Shown here: piece after piece, positions 1 through 8,420 of the stretch
Layout of the letters: every line of letters begins with the position of its first letter
Numbering within the stretch: the first letter of the stretch is position 1
Origin: an uncultured Oscillibacter sp.
Lineage (GTDB): Bacteria > Bacillota > Clostridia > Oscillospirales > Oscillospiraceae
Direction of reading: 5' to 3'
NCBI GenBank assembly: GCA_948435975.1
Contig: CAOJHG010000007.1
Span: forward strand, 1-16,466
Length of the DNA: 16,466 nucleotides
Program-made: the position numbers and the translations under genes
Notes under the pieces: generated by a model
Told to the model about the DNA's origin: nothing
Seen by the model: only the letters and a program-made list of their open reading frames with translations
The model's database searches: none

Positions 1-378
1 CCGGAATGGCAGTCTCAAGCCCAGGTCGTGGAAAACCTGATTGCAGAGCTGGGGGCAGGCGAACTTCCCAGGATCGATGTGTTCAACAAGTCCGACCGGG
101 TGACGGCGGGAGAGATCATGCCCCACGGAGAGGACATCTGCTCCATTTCCGCCAAGACCGGCGAGGGTGTGGACAAGCTGCTGGAAATGATTGCCCAGCG
201 GCTGAACAAGGGGATACAGCGCGTGACGCTCCATCTGCCCTATGCCCAGGGCGGCTTGCTGGATGTGCTTTACCGGGAAGCAAAAGTGGAGTCGGTGGAA
301 TACGGAGAGGCCATAGACGTGACGGTTGTCTGCGGTCCCCGCGTCCTGGGCCGGGTGCGTCAGTTTATGGAACCCTGA
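1..378 (+). CDS. hflX: GTPase HflX, C-terminal part (5' end outside window)
   Basis: This is the 3' end of the gene for HflX, a ribosome-associated GTPase that in other bacteria splits stalled or stress-damaged ribosomes. The frame is open from base 1 and ends at TGA 376-378. The visible 125 residues carry the G4 guanine-specificity motif NKSD inside FNKSD (bases 85-99) and the G5-like SAKTG (bases 151-165). These are followed by a C-terminal domain with the family's YREAKVESVEYGE pattern. The G1-G3 motifs and the N-terminal domain lie upstream of the window. No terminator is visible before the next gene, 42 nt downstream, so read-through into it is possible. The assignment rests on the G4/G5 spacing and the HflX-like C-terminal domain; a related Obg/TrmE-type GTPase is less likely. 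Confidence 0.85.
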   Translation, partial: PEWQSQAQVVENLIAELGAGELPRIDVFNKSDRVTAGEIMPHGEDICSISAKTGEGVDKLLEMIAQRLNKGIQRVTLHLPYAQGGLLDVLYREAKVESVEYGEAIDVTVVCGPRVLGRVRQFMEP

Positions 379-420
379 TCCTCCCTGCCTCACATCAGAA
401 ACAGAAAGAAGGAATTCCCC

Positions 421-981
421 ATGACGGTTCAAACGCCCCGTCTGCTCCTCCGGCCCTTCCAGGAGGCTGACGCGGCAGACGTATACGCATATGCTAAAAA
501 TCCCGCTGTAGGGCCAGCCGCCGGGTGGCCTCCCCACAAGGATGAAGCCGAAAGCCTGGAAATCATCCGCACGGTCTTTTCCTCTCCCAAGGTTTTCGCC
601 ATCACCCTCCAGGAGACCGGCCGCGTCATCGGCTCCATTGGCTACATCGGCGAGCATCCCCAGGGCCTCCAGCCGGACTGCCCAGACGACGAGCTCGGCT
701 ACGCTCTGGACGAAGCCCATTGGGGACGGGGCTTTATGACAGAAGCCGCCCGAGCCGTTCTGGACTTCGGCTTCGCAGACCTGGGCCTGCATCGCGTCTG
801 GTGCAGCCACTATATAGAAAACCGCCGCTCCCGCCGGGTCATCGAAAAGCTGCCCTTTCAATACCAATTTGACCGCGCCGTAGACGTTCCCCTGCTGGGC
901 GAGACCCGGAACGCCCGCTACTACCTGCTGGCAAAGGAGGATTGGCGTGGACGCTTACCAGATTCCCTTTCAGGACGCTGA
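421..981 (+). CDS. GNAT-family N-acetyltransferase (RimJ/RimL-like)
   Basis: This 186-residue protein is predicted to transfer an acetyl group from acetyl-CoA to an amine, either a protein N-terminus or a small molecule. It begins with the RimJ/RimL-type signature TPRLLLRPFQEADA (residues 5-18). A central strand IGSIGYIGEHP is followed by the acetyl-CoA pyrophosphate loop region HWGRGFMTEAARAVLDFGF (about residues 100-118, R/Q-x-x-G-x-G/A type). A late VWCSHYIENRRSRRVIEK segment (N-x-x-S-x-R/V) is typical of the family. The ATG at 421 has an AAGGA ribosome site 7 nt upstream. The last 35 nt overlap the start of the yigZ-like gene, so the two are probably translationally coupled. The substrate cannot be told from sequence. 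Confidence 0.85.
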   Translation: MTVQTPRLLLRPFQEADAADVYAYAKNPAVGPAAGWPPHKDEAESLEIIRTVFSSPKVFAITLQETGRVIGSIGYIGEHPQGLQPDCPDDELGYALDEAHWGRGFMTEAARAVLDFGFADLGLHRVWCSHYIENRRSRRVIEKLPFQYQFDRAVDVPLLGETRNARYYLLAKEDWRGRLPDSLSGR

Positions 982-1579
982 GAGCGAGTTTACAGAAAAA
1001 CGCTCCCGCTTCATCAGCCATATTTTTCAGGTGTCCACAGAGGCGGAGGCCCGGGAAAAGCTGGAATCCATCCGCCGGAAATACTACGACGCCCGCCACA
1101 ACTGCTGGTGCTACCTGCTTCGGGAGGGCGGCACAGTCCGATACTCCGACGACGGCGAGCCCCAGGGCACCGCCGGCCAGCCCATGCTCAACGTCTTCCA
1201 GCGGGAGGAGGTCACAAATCTTCTCTGCGTCGTCACCCGATATTTCGGCGGCGTGCTCCTGGGCGCCGGAGGGCTGACCCGCGCCTATACCCGAGGAGCC
1301 AAGGACGCCCTGGACGCGGCAGGCATTGCCAGGGTACAACTCTGGACCCTCTGGAGCGTCCCCTGCACCTATCCACTTCTGGAGCGTGTAAAACTGGAGG
1401 TCACAGCCTGCGGCGGTATCCTGCGGGATGCGGAATACGGCGCGAACGTCACCCTTCTGGCCGCATTCCCCCCAGAGGCCGCAGACGCCTTTGCCGCCCG
1501 CCTGGTAGAGCTTTCCGCCGGACAGCTTATCATGCAGGCGGCAGGTCAGGAGTATCTCCCCGGCCCCCGGGAACGCTAG
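947..1579 (+). CDS. YigZ / IMPACT family protein (UPF0029)
   Basis: This 210-residue protein belongs to the widespread YigZ/IMPACT family, a conserved fold of poorly defined function linked in other organisms to translation regulation. The N-terminal domain shows the family landmarks EKRSRFISHIFQVST (residues 17-31), ARHNCWCYLLRE (residues 49-60), SDDGEPQGTAGQPML and the glycine-rich VTRYFGGVLLGAGGLTRAY (about residues 97-115). A C-terminal ferredoxin-like half (UPF0029 C-terminal domain) follows. The length is normal for the family. The start is GTG at 947, chosen because AAAGGAGG lies 6 nt upstream inside the end of the GNAT gene; no ATG fits better. No clear plus-strand terminator follows. 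The hairpins downstream carry their T-tracts on the minus strand and belong to the noncoding RNA there. Confidence 0.92.
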   Translation: MDAYQIPFQDAESEFTEKRSRFISHIFQVSTEAEAREKLESIRRKYYDARHNCWCYLLREGGTVRYSDDGEPQGTAGQPMLNVFQREEVTNLLCVVTRYFGGVLLGAGGLTRAYTRGAKDALDAAGIARVQLWTLWSVPCTYPLLERVKLEVTACGGILRDAEYGANVTLLAAFPPEAADAFAARLVELSAGQLIMQAAGQEYLPGPRER

Positions 1580-1590
1580 ACTTTCTCACA

Positions 1591-1625
1591 GGAAAAAGAA
1601 AAGCCGCCAGCACCTCTGCCAGCGG
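1591..1625 (-). terminator. second (backstop) rho-independent terminator of the noncoding RNA
   Basis: On the minus strand, bases 1625-1604 form a 9-bp hairpin (CCGCTGGCA / TGCTGGCGG, including two G-T pairs) closed by a GAGG tetraloop. It is followed by CTTTTCTTTTTCC. It lies just beyond the first terminator at 1630-1676, giving a tandem arrangement. It has no T-tract in the plus direction, so it does not terminate the yigZ-like gene. Confidence 0.65.
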
Positions 1626-1629
1626 AATA

Positions 1630-1676
1630 AGAAAGACAAAACACACCCCCCACTCGCTCCAGCGGCGAATGGGGGG
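1630..1676 (-). terminator. rho-independent terminator of the noncoding RNA
   Basis: On the minus strand a strong hairpin pairs CCCCCCA (1676-1670) with TGGGGGG (1652-1646). Four further pairs follow one mismatch, around a 7-nt loop. The sequence after it is TGTGTTTTGTCTTTCTT. The stem is fully positioned to end a transcript that starts near 1961. Confidence 0.8.
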
Positions 1677-1961
1677 ACTACTCATTGATTGGACTGTCCA
1701 TTGGTCCGTACCTCTTCCTCTGAAGTACCGTTCACTTGGTGTTAGGGGGGATGGGTGATTCTGGGTCATGCCTGCCAATCCATGAAACAGTGATACACGA
1801 CAGCCTTGATAAATAGCGGCCTCGTTTGCCTCATCCTAGTGAGTGGTGTTTCGTCTTTGGAGCTTCTCCGAAAATCACGCTGATGCCTGAATGCCTTGAA
1901 CGGCGCCTGGATTTCAAATAGAACGCTTCCACCTAAATCATTGGACTCACCTCTTTCTTAT
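1630..1961 (-). ncRNA. structured noncoding RNA of unknown class, about 330 nt
   Basis: The 546 nt between the yigZ-like gene and the SLH gene hold no credible protein gene but a complete minus-strand transcription unit. It has a TTGACA-17-TATATT promoter, an expected start near 1961, and two tandem terminators. Several local hairpins can be drawn in the transcript: TTGAA/TTCAA around GGCGCC (about 1915-1890), GGAG-AAG-CTCC (about 1870-1859), CTCA/TGAG (about 1843-1830), ACGA-GCC / GGC-TCGT (about 1826-1797), and TCATG/CATGA (1784-1765). A longer pairing, GTGATTTT with AGAATCAC (about 1879 with 1755), would enclose most of these in a multibranch fold. The first ATG near the 5' end is followed after one codon by a stop. 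It does not show the conserved cores of RNase P RNA, tmRNA or SRP RNA that I would expect. It may belong to one of the computationally defined Clostridia RNA classes, raiA for example, but I cannot confirm that by eye. Confidence 0.6.
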
Positions 1962-1967
1962 GTTTAG

Positions 1968-1996
1968 AATATACAACAATCTCTCCGTTTTGTCAA
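1968..1996 (-). promoter_or_regulatory. strong sigma-A-type promoter for the noncoding RNA
   Basis: On the minus strand a perfect -35 TTGACA (1996-1991) is followed by a 17-nt spacer and a -10 TATATT (1973-1968). The sequence upstream of the -35 is A/T-rich (AAAATTGTATAAAAG), as in UP elements. The predicted start is the A at about 1961. It is the closest match to consensus in the window and fires into a region without a protein gene. Confidence 0.85.
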
Positions 1997-2059
1997 GAGC
2001 TTTTATACAATTTTACACTTTCCACAAACGCCAAACGATTACCCCTGTCAAAATGCACA

Positions 2060-2099
2060 GTGTATAAAACAGGGCGGCGCATCCGAAGACACACCGCCC
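2060..2099 (-). terminator. rho-independent terminator of the ABC-SLH operon
   Basis: Beginning 27 nt after the SLH stop codon, the minus strand folds GGGCGG (2099-2094) onto CCGCCC (2077-2072). Six inner pairs (with G-T wobbles) are capped by a TTCG tetraloop. TGTTTTAT follows. A UUCG-capped 12-bp stem is a very stable terminator. Confidence 0.85.
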
Positions 2100-2125
2100 C
2101 GCTCAGCAAAGCAGATTATTCTAAC

Positions 2126-4375
2126 TCAGCCCTTGACCTCAATGGCCCGGATCACACCGTCGTCGCTGGCATACAAATCCGCCGAGGCCGCATACGCATG
2201 AGCCGCGTCCAGACTGATCCATGCCGCAGTATCATGATTGAAGCAGATCACGTCGCTGGCAACCGTGTAGCTCCGCCCATTCACCGTCACGACGCTCTGA
2301 CCGCTCCAAGCCGTGTTTGGTACTGCAGCCAGCTTCTCCAGCTCCCGCAGAGAAGCAAAGCCGACGCCGCTGCTGTCGCTGGTGGCCATAACGAAGGTGC
2401 CGCCGGGGATGTCGCTCCGCAGCCGGAACGGGCCCATCCGGTCCTTCCCGTTGTACACCGTCATATAGTAAGAGATCTGGTCCGGACTGCTGCCTTCCAT
2501 CGTCACAGACGTCCGGCCATAAATCACGTTCCCGTTGTTCACGCCGCCCAGGACCAGGATATCCACCCGGTTTGCCCAGTTGAGGTGCGCGTAGCTGATT
2601 TGGGAAGCCGGAATCGTACCGCCGCCCAGGTCGCTGAAGCTGATAGGTTTCAGGCCCTCCACGCCGTACTCGAATACCGTCACCGTCTCTGCCAGGCTGT
2701 TGGTGCCCAGCTTCCGGGTGCTCAGGTCCAACGCGCCATTTACGCCGCCGCCCAGCCGTGCCAGGCCAATGGCGCCCTTGCCTTCAGAGGACACCTTCAC
2801 CAAACGGCCCTGCATCAAGCCGCTTTCCGTCTCGCTCAGGTTCACACGGCCCTCGATGGTAATACCGCACAGCAGGTTCACCTTAGCGCTGCTGGTAGAC
2901 ACGGATTCCACAAGGCCCAGCACATTCGCCGCAGCCCCGCTGGTCCCCGCCTTCACCGCGCCTGCAACCTGGTTATTCTCCGTCAGAAGCAGCGTGATCT
3001 GGTCCCCGGGACGGAACCGGGAAAGGGTCGCCTGAGCCGTGGTCAGCACCGGGAATTCATGTCCCAGGACCACGATGGAGGTAGGCTCCGTGGGATTCGG
3101 CGTACAGCTCTCGTAATAGCCTGTCAGCCGGTTGTCACACACGCGGATGGTGTTGGTAGCGCTGGAATAGGTCGCCACATCGTAGGGCCGCATGTCAGAC
3201 GCCTTGGCCGTAGACCCGTTCTTTACGATGGTATACCCGCCAGCGCCGCCGGTCAGCGCCTCAAAGCCCTTGGCGGAACCCTTCTCGTAAACAATAACGG
3301 CCTCATTGGACACCGAGCCGCCGCCCACGAAAATAAATTCCACATTGCTGGCCGACCCCAGATACAAGGTGATGGACGTGCCAGGATTCAGCCACGTATA
3401 CACCTCGCTCCACTTCTGCTCCTTGTTGTTGTAGTAAACACTGGTATCCGCAGCAACCGCGTACTTCGCGCCGCTGGTATCCGTAATCTGGAGCTGGCCC
3501 GCGCTGGAAAGGATAACACTCCGGCTGGTGCCCTTAGCGTTGGGCAGGAAGGTCAGCACTCTCTGTCCCTTCATGACCAAGGTGCCCTTGTAGCCGTTGA
3601 AGCAGCCGTTGGAAACCTTATCATCCACCATCTGTAAAATTTCCCCGGAGGAAAGCTGGAGCGAGGTCTCTTTCCCATCCGGTCCCTTGGCGTTGGAGGA
3701 AACGATCATCACATTGTCCCGCAGCGTCACATCCAGGCCGGTGAGGAAGCTGCCGCCGCCCTTTCCGTCCTCGCCGCTGCTATTGTCTGCCCGCAGGAGG
3801 TTCACGAAAAGCTGCGCGGCCTCCTTCCGGGTCAGGGGGGCGCTGCCGTGGGACATATCCAGACCGTCCATCAATCCTATGGAAGCAGCGGCGGCAAGAT
3901 AGCTGTCCGGCCATACGCCGCCGACGTTTTTATCCTCATACCCCAGGACCCGGAGGAGAATCGTCACCGCCTGTCCCATGGTTACGGTGCGGTCTGGATA
4001 GAATTTCCCGTCCGCATAGCCGGAAATGACGTTCCTCCCCTTGGCGGCCATATTGATATAAGCCGCCGCCCAGTGGGAGGGTTTTACATCAGGGTATACG
4101 GTCACAGTCCGGTACAGTCCCAGCTCGTCCTCAGCGTCCAGGGCGCAGATGACCATTTTGCAGAACTGGGCCCGGGTCAGTTGGGTGTCCGGGCGGAAGG
4201 TTCCGTTGGAATACCCGTCCAGCACGCCCATGAGCCGCAGGGTCTCCACAGACATGATAAGGTTTGCGTCCGATACGTCGGAAAAGCGGTTGGTTGGAGC
4301 CGCCGCCGCTGCCGGGAGGACCAGCAGACACGTCATCACACCCGCCAGCAGCAGGGATAGCAGTCTTTTTTTCAT
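2126..4375 (-). CDS. SLH-domain surface protein
   Basis: This 749-residue exported protein is predicted to be held on the cell surface through S-layer-homology domains that bind secondary cell-wall polymer. A Sec signal peptide (MKKRLLSLLLAG..., with cleavage likely in PAAAAAPTN near residue 26) precedes three SLH repeats. These lie at about residues 31-80, 93-146 and 154-195, with the typical GYSNGTFRPD, HWAAAYINMA, GYADGKFYPDRTVT and LTRKEAAQLFVNLL elements. Residues 200-749 are rich in beta-type, Gly/Ser/Thr/Val sequence with no enzyme motif I recognise. The ATG at 4375 has GGGAG about 8 nt upstream. The gene starts 29 nt after the permease stop with no terminator between, so it is the last gene of the transporter operon. 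A structural S-layer role or a role tied to the exporter are both possible. Confidence 0.85.
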   Translation of the reverse strand: MKKRLLSLLLAGVMTCLLVLPAAAAAPTNRFSDVSDANLIMSVETLRLMGVLDGYSNGTFRPDTQLTRAQFCKMVICALDAEDELGLYRTVTVYPDVKPSHWAAAYINMAAKGRNVISGYADGKFYPDRTVTMGQAVTILLRVLGYEDKNVGGVWPDSYLAAAASIGLMDGLDMSHGSAPLTRKEAAQLFVNLLRADNSSGEDGKGGGSFLTGLDVTLRDNVMIVSSNAKGPDGKETSLQLSSGEILQMVDDKVSNGCFNGYKGTLVMKGQRVLTFLPNAKGTSRSVILSSAGQLQITDTSGAKYAVAADTSVYYNNKEQKWSEVYTWLNPGTSITLYLGSASNVEFIFVGGGSVSNEAVIVYEKGSAKGFEALTGGAGGYTIVKNGSTAKASDMRPYDVATYSSATNTIRVCDNRLTGYYESCTPNPTEPTSIVVLGHEFPVLTTAQATLSRFRPGDQITLLLTENNQVAGAVKAGTSGAAANVLGLVESVSTSSAKVNLLCGITIEGRVNLSETESGLMQGRLVKVSSEGKGAIGLARLGGGVNGALDLSTRKLGTNSLAETVTVFEYGVEGLKPISFSDLGGGTIPASQISYAHLNWANRVDILVLGGVNNGNVIYGRTSVTMEGSSPDQISYYMTVYNGKDRMGPFRLRSDIPGGTFVMATSDSSGVGFASLRELEKLAAVPNTAWSGQSVVTVNGRSYTVASDVICFNHDTAAWISLDAAHAYAASADLYASDDGVIRAIEVKG

Positions 4376-4404
4376 AATTTTTCTCCCAAGTCAAATTTTT
4401 ACCG

Positions 4405-5675
4405 TCACTCTGCCCGCAGGGCCTCCACAGGCTGGAGGTTTGCGGCTTTGATGGCCGGATAGCATCCGAAAATCAACCCCAGCAGGACCGAAAGTCCAAA
4501 GGCGGCGCCTGTCACCGGCGGCGAGGGATATATGGTCGTGCTGAAAAGAATATTTCCCAGAATCAAACAGCCGCCAGTGCCAATCAATATCCCGATTATG
4601 CCGCCGATGCCGCAGAGCATGGCCGCTTCAATCAGGAACTGGGTTACAATGCTGCTCTTCTGCGCTCCAATGGCCCGGCGAATACCAATCTCCCTGGTGC
4701 GCTCTGTAACTGTAACAAGCATAATATTCATGATGCCAATACCGCCAACCAGGAGGGAAATCGCCGCCACGCCGCCCAGGACGCCGCCTATCAACCCCAT
4801 CTGCTCATTCACATAGTCCATGTTCTGGCTCTCCGGCTGGACCCGGTAATCGCTGGTATTCTGGTCCAAAAGCCCCTTCAAAAAGCCGTCCAGTTGGGTG
4901 ACGATCTCATCCATCTTCATGGCGTCCTTCGCAACGACAATAAACGTGCTGTCGCTGTCGTCGGCCCCGCCCAGAATCCGGCGGGCCGTATAGGGAATCA
5001 ACACAAAATTGTCCAGCGTACTCTGTGACGCTCTTTCCTCACTGAGCCGGGAGGCATATACGCCAATCACCTCAAAATTCTGATTGTTCAGTTGTACTGT
5101 CTGCCCCACCGGGTTTGCGCTGCCAAAGAATACCTTCGCCGCCTGATGCCCAAGGACCACCACCTGATTGTAATTCTCAATGTCCAGATAGCTCAGGTCC
5201 CGTCCCTTCGCCATCTTCAGATTGCTGCACGCCGAATACTGGTCGCTGCCATAGTAAAAACTGGGCGGAGCGCTGATCAGATTTACGCCCATCTCGTCCC
5301 ACTCATAGCTCATGTTCGCGGAGGACGTCGTACCATAAACCATCGTCGCGCTGCAATAGGCCTGCGGCGTCACTCCCGCAACCAAATCCTTCATGCCGTT
5401 GCAGTATTTGTAGATATCGGGAAAGTAGTCCTTTCCCGCCGGGACCATGTTGCCCTTATCATCCGTGGTCCACACATAGTTGTAGACATTCACCGCAATA
5501 CGGTTGGTCCCCATCGCCTCAAACTGCTCCATGGTCTTTTCGGCAAAACCCATGATGGCGGATACAATGGTCATGACGGACGCGATGCCGATAATGATGC
5601 CCAGCATGGTAAGGACCGCCCGGCCCTTCTTGCCCCAGATGGACTTCCAGGCCATTTTCACTGCCTGCCGGATAT

Positions 5676-5679
<4 letters not shown>
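4405..5679 (-). CDS. MacB/FtsX-type ABC transporter permease
   Basis: This 424-residue membrane subunit of a tripartite-like ABC exporter has the MacB/YknZ architecture. One N-terminal helix (about residues 21-45, within RAVLTMLGIIIGIASVM) is followed by a large extracytoplasmic domain (about 46-290). Three C-terminal helices come next, preceded by the conserved VTERTREIGIRRAIGA cytoplasmic segment. The protein ends in the family-typical NLQPVEALRAE. The start is TTG at 5679, chosen for an AGGAGG 9 nt upstream; no in-frame ATG fits. The start overlaps the ATPase stop by 4 nt (TTGA), which points to translational coupling. That coupling is in question because the ATPase frame is broken upstream. 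Family members export peptides, lipoproteins or antimicrobials, or act mechanically on the envelope; the substrate here is unknown. Confidence 0.92.
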
Positions 5680-6357
<678 letters not shown>

Positions 6358-6361
6358 GGCA

Positions 6362-8029
6362 TCAGAACCCATAGGAGTTGGAAATCTGCATCTGGGTGAA
6401 GACCTCGGTGCCATCCTCCACTCCGGACTTGATTTCCACATAATAATTATCGGAAATGCCGATCTCTACCTCCACCGGCCAGAAGCCCTCCGGGATCATC
6501 TCGTCAACTATGACGCCCTCCAAGGCATTGTCCGGCCGGTCGCCCTTCACATACACCACGGTCTTGCTCTCGCCGTCCTCCGTGGAGACGTTGCGCACAC
6601 ACTGAAGCGGCACGACCAAGCAGTTGTCATTCTCGCTGGCGGTAAGGTTGTAGTTGATGTAGCTGTTGACCTGGAGGCTTTCGTCCATATTGTCCACAGA
6701 AATGACCATGGGATAGGTCGCCACGCCGTTGTTGATGGTGCTGGAAAGGCTGACGCTCTCCACCGTTCCCATGGCAGGGGTGCCCCACTGGTCCAGATTC
6801 ACCATCATGCCCGGCTTGACAGCGCTCACATTCCGCTCGTCCACGGTGGCGTTGACGATGAGGGAGGAGGTGTCGGAAATGGCCGCCACCTCGTCGCCGG
6901 GCTGGATGGTCAGACCGATGACCTTGCCGCTAATAGAGGCCACAGCGTTGCAGTTCGCCAGATTCTTTTCGGCGGTCTCCAGGGTCTTCCTGGCCTCCTC
7001 CAGACTCTGCTGCACGGTGAAGATCTCCGCCTCGCTGTCCTCGCCGTCGATGCGCACCAGCACCTGTCCGGCGGAGACTTGGAGGAAGTTCACCAGGGAG
7101 CTGGAAATCACGGTGCCGTTCACGGTGGATTTCAGCTCGCCGGTCCGGAAATACTCCAACTGGCCGGGCTCATAGGGATATACGATCTCCTCCCCCGCGT
7201 TCACGGTGGCGGAAGCCGTCATCTCCGCGCTGAGGGCCCCGTCGTTTGTGACAAGGATATCCGCAGAAAAGAGCTTCGTCCCCTCTGGCGTAATGCGGCT
7301 GACCATATGCACCGCTTCCACCGTGCCGGTAATGGAACTCATAAGGGCGGGGATGGACACCTCCACGCTCTGCCCCTGGTAAACCATATCCTCATAGGCA
7401 TAGCTGTAGTATTGGGTCAGGCGAAGCTGAGTATCGTCCGCCAGGGTCGCCACGGTCTGCCCCTTGGAGATGGTATCTCCGGGGTTCAGAACGACAATAT
7501 CCATCAGCTTGCCGGAGTAGCCCGCCGCCAGATTCAGTCCGGCGATATCCTTCTGTAATGCCGCCAACTGCTTCTCGTAACCCAGCACGTCCTGCCGGGC
7601 CTTGTCCACAGCGGTGCGGGCGTCGTCAGAGTCGATGATAAACAACTGCGTTCCAGCGGTCACGGTGTCGCCCTCTGCTACCAGGACCTCCTTCACCGTG
7701 CCCGTCGTGGCGATGGTGATGGTCTCGCTGTCCTTGGCTTTCGTGAGGCCGCTGCCCTCCACGGTAGAGGAGATGGCGTCGTAATGCACCACATCCACCA
7801 TGGCTTCCGTCTGCTGTTCGCCCCCCTGGTTGTCCAGGAAATACTTGACGCCGAACGCGACTCCTGCCAAAATCAGGAGGAAGACAAACAAACGTACAAT
7901 TTTCCGCCGCCGCTTTCGGGGCATCCCCTTCCATTTTTTCCACAGGGAGCTTTTTTCCTTCTTCTGCTCAGCGGGCGGAGACTGCTGAACGGAGGCTGCC
8001 GGCCCAGTTTTATCCATGACTTCAGACAT
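6362..8029 (-). CDS. HlyD/MacA-like membrane-fusion (adaptor) protein
   Basis: This 555-residue periplasmic-adaptor-type subunit belongs to the ABC exporter. An acidic/basic cytoplasmic tail (residues 1-43, with a KWKGMPRKRRRK cluster) precedes one transmembrane anchor (about 44-63). The extracellular part contains two successive lipoyl/hairpin modules. The first has TGTVKEVLVAEGDTVTAG followed by a short coiled coil (KARQDVLGYEKQLAALQKD). The second has VNGTVISSS...VSAGQVLVRID followed by QQSLEEARKTLETAEKNLAN. Beta-barrel segments and a C-terminal membrane-proximal domain follow. The start is ATG 8029, with AAAGGAG 8-9 nt upstream; the frame is open further upstream, but without a ribosome site. 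It is first in the operon and stops 4 nt before the ATPase start. In Gram-positive relatives (YknX type) such proteins assemble with an ATPase and a permease without an outer-membrane channel. Confidence 0.88.
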   Translation of the reverse strand: MSEVMDKTGPAASVQQSPPAEQKKEKSSLWKKWKGMPRKRRRKIVRLFVFLLILAGVAFGVKYFLDNQGGEQQTEAMVDVVHYDAISSTVEGSGLTKAKDSETITIATTGTVKEVLVAEGDTVTAGTQLFIIDSDDARTAVDKARQDVLGYEKQLAALQKDIAGLNLAAGYSGKLMDIVVLNPGDTISKGQTVATLADDTQLRLTQYYSYAYEDMVYQGQSVEVSIPALMSSITGTVEAVHMVSRITPEGTKLFSADILVTNDGALSAEMTASATVNAGEEIVYPYEPGQLEYFRTGELKSTVNGTVISSSLVNFLQVSAGQVLVRIDGEDSEAEIFTVQQSLEEARKTLETAEKNLANCNAVASISGKVIGLTIQPGDEVAAISDTSSLIVNATVDERNVSAVKPGMMVNLDQWGTPAMGTVESVSLSSTINNGVATYPMVISVDNMDESLQVNSYINYNLTASENDNCLVVPLQCVRNVSTEDGESKTVVYVKGDRPDNALEGVIVDEMIPEGFWPVEVEIGISDNYYVEIKSGVEDGTEVFTQMQISNSYGF

Positions 8030-8063
8030 GTGCGTATACTCCTTTTTGTTGGTCCGAATTTTC

Positions 8064-8088
8064 AAAGCCCGTAGGAATTGCGGGCTTT
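8064..8088. promoter_or_regulatory. inverted repeat in the leader of the adaptor gene
   Basis: An 8-bp perfect inverted repeat AAAGCCCG / CGGGCTTT with a 9-nt loop lies 35-59 nt upstream of the adaptor start. Neither side has a proper T-run, so it is more likely a leader hairpin or operator than a terminator. It lies downstream of the candidate promoter and would be in the transcript. Confidence 0.45.
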
Positions 8089-8103
8089 CTAACTGTATCA
8101 CCT

Positions 8104-8132
8104 ATGCTAGAACAGTTCCGCTTGTAAAACAA
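8104..8132 (-). promoter_or_regulatory. candidate promoter of the ABC-SLH operon
   Basis: On the minus strand TTGTTT (8132-8127) and TAGCAT (8109-8104) are 17 nt apart, about 75 nt before the adaptor start. The match is weak at both hexamers. Imperfect direct repeats of about 11 nt (GCGGAA(A)CTGTT, at 8156-8145 and 8121-8111) flank the -35, which would fit an activated promoter. Confidence 0.3.
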
Positions 8133-8370
8133 CAACAAAACGGTAACAGTTTCCGCAAATAGCCTTTATTTTCTATGACGAATCAGCCGTCCAAAAGGTT
8201 TCAGGAAATTTTGCCCAAATCCCACGGCGCGGCTTCTACTTTTTTCACCAAAATGACAGGATGGAAATCAGCCTTCCTCCCACAAAGACAGGCCCCCTTT
8301 CCAAACCATATGAACGAGCTTCCCAAAAGAGTCCAAAAACCAGCGCTCCTGCCAAATTTCCAGACTCAGC
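8133..8370. other. intergenic stretch without a recognised feature
   Basis: Between the adaptor leader and the TRAP operon terminator about 240 nt hold no credible gene. Frames that cross it are antisense extensions over the TRAP permease gene and have no ribosome site. Apart from one copy of the direct repeat at 8145-8156, I see no further structure. Confidence 0.5.
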
Positions 8371-8403
8371 TAAAAAACCCGCCCCAGAGAAACCAGGGCG
8401 GGC
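8371..8403 (-). terminator. rho-independent terminator of the TRAP operon
   Basis: On the minus strand CCCGCCC pairs with GGGCGGG around an 11-nt loop and is followed by TTTTTT, 18 nt after the permease stop. It is a textbook intrinsic terminator. Confidence 0.9.
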
Positions 8404-8420
8404 AAAAGAGGCGGAAGAAA

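Noticed and set aside
1530..1778. Minus-strand 82-codon frame inside the noncoding RNA
   Set aside because: It spans both terminators and the end of the yigZ-like gene on the opposite strand and has no ribosome site. The structured RNA explains the region better.
1682..1947. Attachment sites or a small mobile element defined by the ATTGGACT direct repeats
   Set aside because: There are no terminal inverted repeats, integrase or transposase, and the repeats lie inside a coherent promoter-to-terminator unit.
2060..3637. Plus-strand open frame of 525 codons antisense to the SLH gene
   Set aside because: It is His/Arg/Ala-rich with no ribosome site, no domain and no start context. It runs through the operon terminator and mirrors the codon bias of the real minus-strand gene.
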